Below, in pieces: positions 61,213 through 64,000 of a stretch of 64,000 bases of DNA. Position 1 is the first letter of the stretch. Each line of letters starts with the position of its first letter. Origin of the DNA: Micromonospora okii (GTDB taxonomy: Bacteria; Actinomycetota; Actinomycetes; Mycobacteriales; Micromonosporaceae). Under the pieces are notes generated by a model. It saw only the letters and a list, made by a program, of their open reading frames with translations, was not told the DNA's origin and made no database searches. A program made the position numbers and the translations under genes. The stretch is taken from positions 426,664 to 490,663 of the forward strand of contig NZ_BBZF01000012.1 in NCBI RefSeq assembly GCF_020884795.1. Direction: 5' to 3'.

Positions 61213-62106
61213 TCAGCGGGCGCGGACGGCCAGGGCGCGGCGGAGTTCCGTGAGGAATCCCGCGAAATCAGTGCGGAAGCGGGTGGCCGTGAGGTGCAGG
61301 ACGACCCAGCCCTCGCCGAGCAGCCGGTTGAGGCGCTGCCGGTCGCGGTGGAACTGCTCGGGATCGTGGTGCCACAGGCCGTCGTACTCGACGGCGACCC
61401 GCAGCGCCGGCCAGGCGAGGTCGACGCGGGCGATGAAGCGACCGTCGCGCTCGACGACGAACTGGGTCACCGGCGGCGGCAGACCGGCGAGCACGATCCG
61501 CACCCGTAGCCGGGATTCCTGTGGCGACTCGGCCCCGCCGTCGGTCAGCCCGGCCACCCGAAGCGTCCGCTTCCAGCCTCGGGCACCGACATCGGCCCGG
61601 GCCCGCGCGGCGAGCGAACCGGGGTGGACCAGCCCACGCCGGACGAGGGCGTCCGTCACCGCCACCGCCTCCTCGACCGGGAGCCACTGGGCCAGGTCCC
61701 AACAGGTGCGCTCCGGCGTGGTCACCGGGATCCCGTCCCACAGGCGGACGTCGTCGCCGGACAGTGCCGCGGTGTGCACGGCGAGTCCGGTGACGGGCCC
61801 GAACCGCTGCCCGGCGGGCACCAAGACGTCGAGCGGGTCGGCGGCGTCCACGCTGCCTGCGCCGTACAGAGCGGCGGCGCTGCGCCCGGCGATCACCACC
61901 CCGGCGGGGAGCAACCACCGGGCGGCGGCGGAGCACCGGAGCCGGTGGGTGACGGCAATGTCCGCGTCCGCGTAGACGTCCTTGAACAGCGGTCGCCACG
62001 CCCTGCTGCGCAGCTCGGAGCGAGTCAGCAGCCCACCGGCGATGACCTGTGAACCCCGGAAGACGCGCCCCCGCAACTGCTCGGGCCGCCGAGGAGAAAC
62101 ACCCAC
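61213..62106 (-). CDS. DUF559 endonuclease-like protein with N-terminal regulator-like domain
   Basis: A 297-residue protein. The N-terminal part (GGLLTRSELRSRAWRPLFKDVYADADIAVTH, WLLPAGVVIAGRSAAALYGA, VTTPERTCWDLAQWLPVEEAVAVTDALVRRGLV) resembles the AbiEi-type winged helix often fused to DUF559. The C-terminal part (ESRLRVRIVLAGLPPP, ARVDLAWPALRVAVEYDGLWHH, RDRQRLNRLLGEGWVVLHLTATRF) is DUF559, a Vsr/restriction-endonuclease-like fold with D-x-A and E-Y-D-G as candidate catalytic residues. Such fusions are numerous in actinomycetes and have no proven role. GTG 62106 is preferred; the TTG at 62172 lies inside a repeat. Confidence 0.82.
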   Translation of the reverse strand: MGVSPRRPEQLRGRVFRGSQVIAGGLLTRSELRSRAWRPLFKDVYADADIAVTHRLRCSAAARWLLPAGVVIAGRSAAALYGAGSVDAADPLDVLVPAGQRFGPVTGLAVHTAALSGDDVRLWDGIPVTTPERTCWDLAQWLPVEEAVAVTDALVRRGLVHPGSLAARARADVGARGWKRTLRVAGLTDGGAESPQESRLRVRIVLAGLPPPVTQFVVERDGRFIARVDLAWPALRVAVEYDGLWHHDPEQFHRDRQRLNRLLGEGWVVLHLTATRFRTDFAGFLTELRRALAVRAR

Positions 62107-62155
62107 ATGCCCACCCTGTACTGCCTCGCCCTTTCTCCGCACCCCCTGTGGATAA

Positions 62156-62241
62156 CCCCAAGATCCGCGCAACTTCAGGGAAGGTGCCGGGTCGCAGCGC
62201 GCCGAGACAGCAGTTTCACCGAAGTTGCACGGATCTTGGGG
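62156..62241. repeat. 86-base inverted-repeat element, copy 2
   Basis: 62156-62176 (CCCCAAGATCCGCGCAACTTC) pairs with 62221-62241 over 21 bases with one mismatch. The left end AAGATCCGCGCAACTTCAGGGAA and the right end are shared with copy 1 at 61131-61208, but the centres differ. It lies upstream of the DUF559 gene, and copy 1 lies downstream of it. Confidence 0.85.
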
Positions 62242-62257
62242 CGTAGGTGGGGTGGGG

Positions 62258-62905
62258 TCAGGCGGCGGTGGACCAGATGGCGCGGAAGGCGGCGGCCTCG
62301 CCGGCCAGCCACTGCTCGACCTGGTCGACCTTGACCGTGTCGGGCATGCGGTGGGTCACGCCCCGGCGGACGTCGACCAGGACCGGCTCGGCGTGCGGCA
62401 GGACCGCGTCCATGTGGCGGGCCATCAGGTGCAGGGTGGCCAGGGCCGCCTCCTCGCTCGGCGGCGTCTCGTCGAAGTGCAGCCGGACGGCCTCGGCGCG
62501 GCCGTCGGAGGCGTACCGGATGCCGAAGTGGGGGTTGATCTTGACGGGCAGGTCGCCGAGCATGGCGAGCGCGTCGCGGGTCCGGGCGAGGTCGACGCCG
62601 GTCGGCTCGCCGAGGGAGCGCAGCCAGGCCGTCGCGCCCGGCACGAGCGCCTCGTAGAGCGGGCGCCAGCGCGGCTTGACCGCGTCGACGACCTGGGTCA
62701 GGTGGGTGCCGCCGGTGTGGAAGGCGACGTCGGCCTTGAGCGCCTTGACGAACTGGCCGTGCGGGTTGAAGCCGTGCCGGCTGGCCCGCTGCTTGCGCAG
62801 GCCGCCGACGAAGCTGGCCTTGGTGGGGCCGGTGCGGTCGACGTAGCGGGTGAATCCCAGCAGGGTGGCGTACGGGGCGAGGGGGGTGGCGGCGGGCGCG
62901 GTCAT
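62258..62905 (-). CDS. conserved hypothetical protein
   Basis: A 215-residue soluble protein: LLGFTRYVDRTGPTKASFVGGLRKQRASRHGFNPHGQFVKALKADVAFH, then GTHLTQVVDAVKPRWRPLYEALVPGATAWLRSLG and VKINPHFGIRYASDGRAEAVRLHFDETPPSEEAALATLHLMARHM. I do not recognise a functional family; I think similar proteins occur in other actinomycetes but cannot check. ATG 62905 follows GGGAGG at about 8 bases. The promoter region just upstream carries a 6+6 inverted repeat in an unusually AT-rich patch. Confidence 0.75.
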   Translation of the reverse strand: MTAPAATPLAPYATLLGFTRYVDRTGPTKASFVGGLRKQRASRHGFNPHGQFVKALKADVAFHTGGTHLTQVVDAVKPRWRPLYEALVPGATAWLRSLGEPTGVDLARTRDALAMLGDLPVKINPHFGIRYASDGRAEAVRLHFDETPPSEEAALATLHLMARHMDAVLPHAEPVLVDVRRGVTHRMPDTVKVDQVEQWLAGEAAAFRAIWSTAA

Positions 62906-62931
62906 GGGCGTCCTCCCAGCTCAGCGACGCT

Positions 62932-62953
62932 GATTAGTACATACATTCTAATC
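62932..62953. promoter_or_regulatory. AT-rich inverted repeat upstream of 62258-62905
   Basis: GATTAG at 62932-62937 and CTAATC at 62948-62953, 10 bases apart (TACATACATT), 27 bases before the gene start. It is the only AT-rich island nearby, so a promoter with an overlapping operator is likely. The regulator is unknown. Confidence 0.45.
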
Positions 62954-63006
62954 GACGGGTCTGACATCGCCCAGGGTTTGGAGGGCCGGACCGAACCCGG
63001 TTCCGG

Positions 63007-63555
63007 TCAGGCGTCGTCGGCGCGCAGCCCGACGCAGTCGTGCCGCCAGAACGTGTCCGAGTAGACGAACGTCCCGGTCATCCAGGGCTCGTGGGCGGAC
63101 AGCCGGGCCACCTGGAACGCCCGGTCGGGGATGCGCAGCGACGGCTTGCGGAAACCGTGCCCGCCGGCGGGGGAGAAGCCCAGGCGGCCGTAGTAGCGGG
63201 GGTCGCCCTCCAGGAACACCAGCGGTACGCCCCGCGCGTCGAGTTCCCGCAGGCCGTGGCGGACGAGCTCGCCGCCGACGCCGCACCGCTGCGCGGCCGG
63301 GGCCACGGCGAGCGGGCTCAGCGTCACCACGTCGACGAGCCGGCGCGGCGCGTCGAGGCGGCACCGGCTGAACAGGACGTGCCCCACCACCGTCCCGTCC
63401 CGCTCGCCGACGAGCGACACGGCGGTCGGGTCGTCGGCGCGCAGGGCGTCCAGCAGCCCCACCACCACGTCGCCGTGCCCGTCGCCGAAGGCCGCCCGGT
63501 GGATCGCGTCCACCGGCTCCCAGTCGCGGGGCTCTTCCGTCCGAATGATCAGCAT
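63007..63555 (-). CDS. GNAT-family N-acetyltransferase
   Basis: A 182-residue acetyltransferase. MLIIRTEEPRDWEPVDAIHRAAFGDGHGDVVVGLL opens the fold. VTLSPLAVAPAAQRCGVGGELVRHGLREL is motif A (acetyl-CoA loop R/QxxGxG/A), and VFLEGDPRYYGRLGFSPAGGHGF the motif B tyrosine. The group is the YhbS-like predicted acetyltransferases. ATG 63555 is preferred; a GTG at 63561 would add two residues. It lies 19 bases after the stop of the helicase gene on the same strand. Substrate unknown. Confidence 0.88.
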   Translation of the reverse strand: MLIIRTEEPRDWEPVDAIHRAAFGDGHGDVVVGLLDALRADDPTAVSLVGERDGTVVGHVLFSRCRLDAPRRLVDVVTLSPLAVAPAAQRCGVGGELVRHGLRELDARGVPLVFLEGDPRYYGRLGFSPAGGHGFRKPSLRIPDRAFQVARLSAHEPWMTGTFVYSDTFWRHDCVGLRADDA

Positions 63556-63574
63556 CGGCACACGGTAGAGCTGG

Positions 63575-64000
63575 TTACAGCTGGCCGACCTCCGTGATCC
63601 GCACGACGGCCGCGCCGGCCTCGTCGGAGGCCGCGAGATCGACCTCGGCGCTGATGCCCCAGTCGTGGTCGTCGTCCGGGTCGTCGAGGATCTGCCGGAC
63701 CGTCCACCGCTCCCGGCCCTGCTCGATCATCAGCAGCGCGGGGCCGCGGGCGTCCGGGCCGGTCCCGATGGCGTCGTACGCCTCGAAGTACGGCTCCAGC
63801 GCGTCGGCCCAGGCGTCGGCGTCCCACCCGCAGCCGGCGTCCAGCTCGCCGAGCAGGTCCCAGCGGCGCAGGGCGGCCAGCTCGACCCGGCGGAACAGCG
63901 CGTTGCGCACCAGCACCCGGAACGCGCGCGTGTTGCGGGTGACCGCCGGGGGCCGCTCGTCCAGGGCGGCGTGCGCCTCGGCGGCCTCGGCGACGTCCGA
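63575..64000 (-). CDS. DUF3516-containing DEAD/DEAH helicase, C-terminal fragment
   Basis: The open frame continues past the right edge; the last 141 residues are present. TRNTRAFRVLVRNALFRRVELAALRRWDLLGELD, then WDADAWADALEPYFEAYDAIGTGPDARGPALLMIEQGRERWTVRQILDDPDDDHDWGISAEVDLAASDEAGAAVVRI, match the end of actinobacterial DEAD/DEAH-box helicases with a C-terminal DUF3516 domain as I recall them. The helicase core itself is outside the window. The full protein is normally over 800 residues. The internal GTG at 63916 is not the start. Confidence 0.82.
   Translation of the reverse strand, partial: SDVAEAAEAHAALDERPPAVTRNTRAFRVLVRNALFRRVELAALRRWDLLGELDAGCGWDADAWADALEPYFEAYDAIGTGPDARGPALLMIEQGRERWTVRQILDDPDDDHDWGISAEVDLAASDEAGAAVVRITEVGQL

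Noticed and set aside
62147..62155. Perfect DnaA box TTATCCACA on the minus strand
   Set aside because: Single copy with no cluster and no dnaA/dnaN nearby, so not an origin; this 9-mer occurs by chance.
61131..62241. Flanking inverted repeats as ends of an insertion sequence
   Set aside because: Each copy is itself a complete hairpin, the enclosed gene is not a transposase, and no target-site duplication is visible.

Overview
The window is very GC-rich bacterial DNA with dense genes, frequent GTG starts, many 4-base GTGA/ATGA overlaps and actinobacterial families throughout (GlgE, cytochrome-b-only SdhCAB, DUF3516 helicase, XRE-TPR regulators). It looks like the chromosome of a filamentous actinomycete. 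A Micromonosporaceae member (Micromonospora-like) is my best inference from gene style and from short intergenic repeats; nothing in the window proves the genus. I saw no rRNA, tRNA, CRISPR array, transposase or phage gene.

Layout. 1-2287: the end of a DUF4132-associated gene pair and a RelE/ParE-type toxin with XRE antitoxin behind a perfect palindrome. 2290-6476: glgB and glgE (minus strand). 7162-10698: a secreted RHS protein with a compositionally distinct membrane-like C-terminal tip and a tiny two-helix membrane protein, a candidate toxin/immunity pair. 10818-14661: an SDR, a DHFR-family reductase, a small GntR regulator, a small membrane protein and an XRE-TPR regulator. 14686-18950: glgA/glgM and glgC (divergent), then pgm. 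With glgE and glgB this gives glucose-6-P to glucose-1-P to ADP-glucose to maltose-1-P to linear glucan to branched glucan, with no treS or maltokinase in the window.

19040-35042 is a Wzx/Wzy-type cell-surface polysaccharide locus made of two convergent operons. The plus-strand half holds sugar-nucleotide enzymes and a flippase. The minus-strand half holds three glycosyltransferases, a PLP-fold protein, a DegT aminotransferase, a FemAB-like transferase, an initiating sugar-phosphate transferase and a polymerase. They meet at 25.6 kb on an 18-bp-stem hairpin followed by four 28-bp tandem repeats.

35249-46444 is mostly housekeeping: DUF389 protein, FkbM methyltransferase, Tex, dGTPase-like protein, GNAT, MBL-fold hydrolase, beta-lactamase-like hydrolase and zinc alcohol dehydrogenase. 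A repeat-rich gene-free stretch follows. 46445-50839: sdhCAB with a divergent LysR regulator sharing a T-N11-A palindrome. 51019-56635: an isolated dTDP-glucose 4,6-dehydratase, HrpA helicase and cytidine deaminase. 56861-61107: an iron-siderophore ABC importer behind an IdeR/DtxR-type iron box. 61213-64000: a DUF559 nuclease-like gene bracketed by two copies of one inverted-repeat element, a protein of unknown function, a GNAT, and the end of a DUF3516 helicase.

The most distinctive content is the RHS tip with its small membrane partner, the polysaccharide locus with two PLP-fold proteins and a FemAB-like enzyme, and several unrelated families of short intergenic inverted or tandem repeats.
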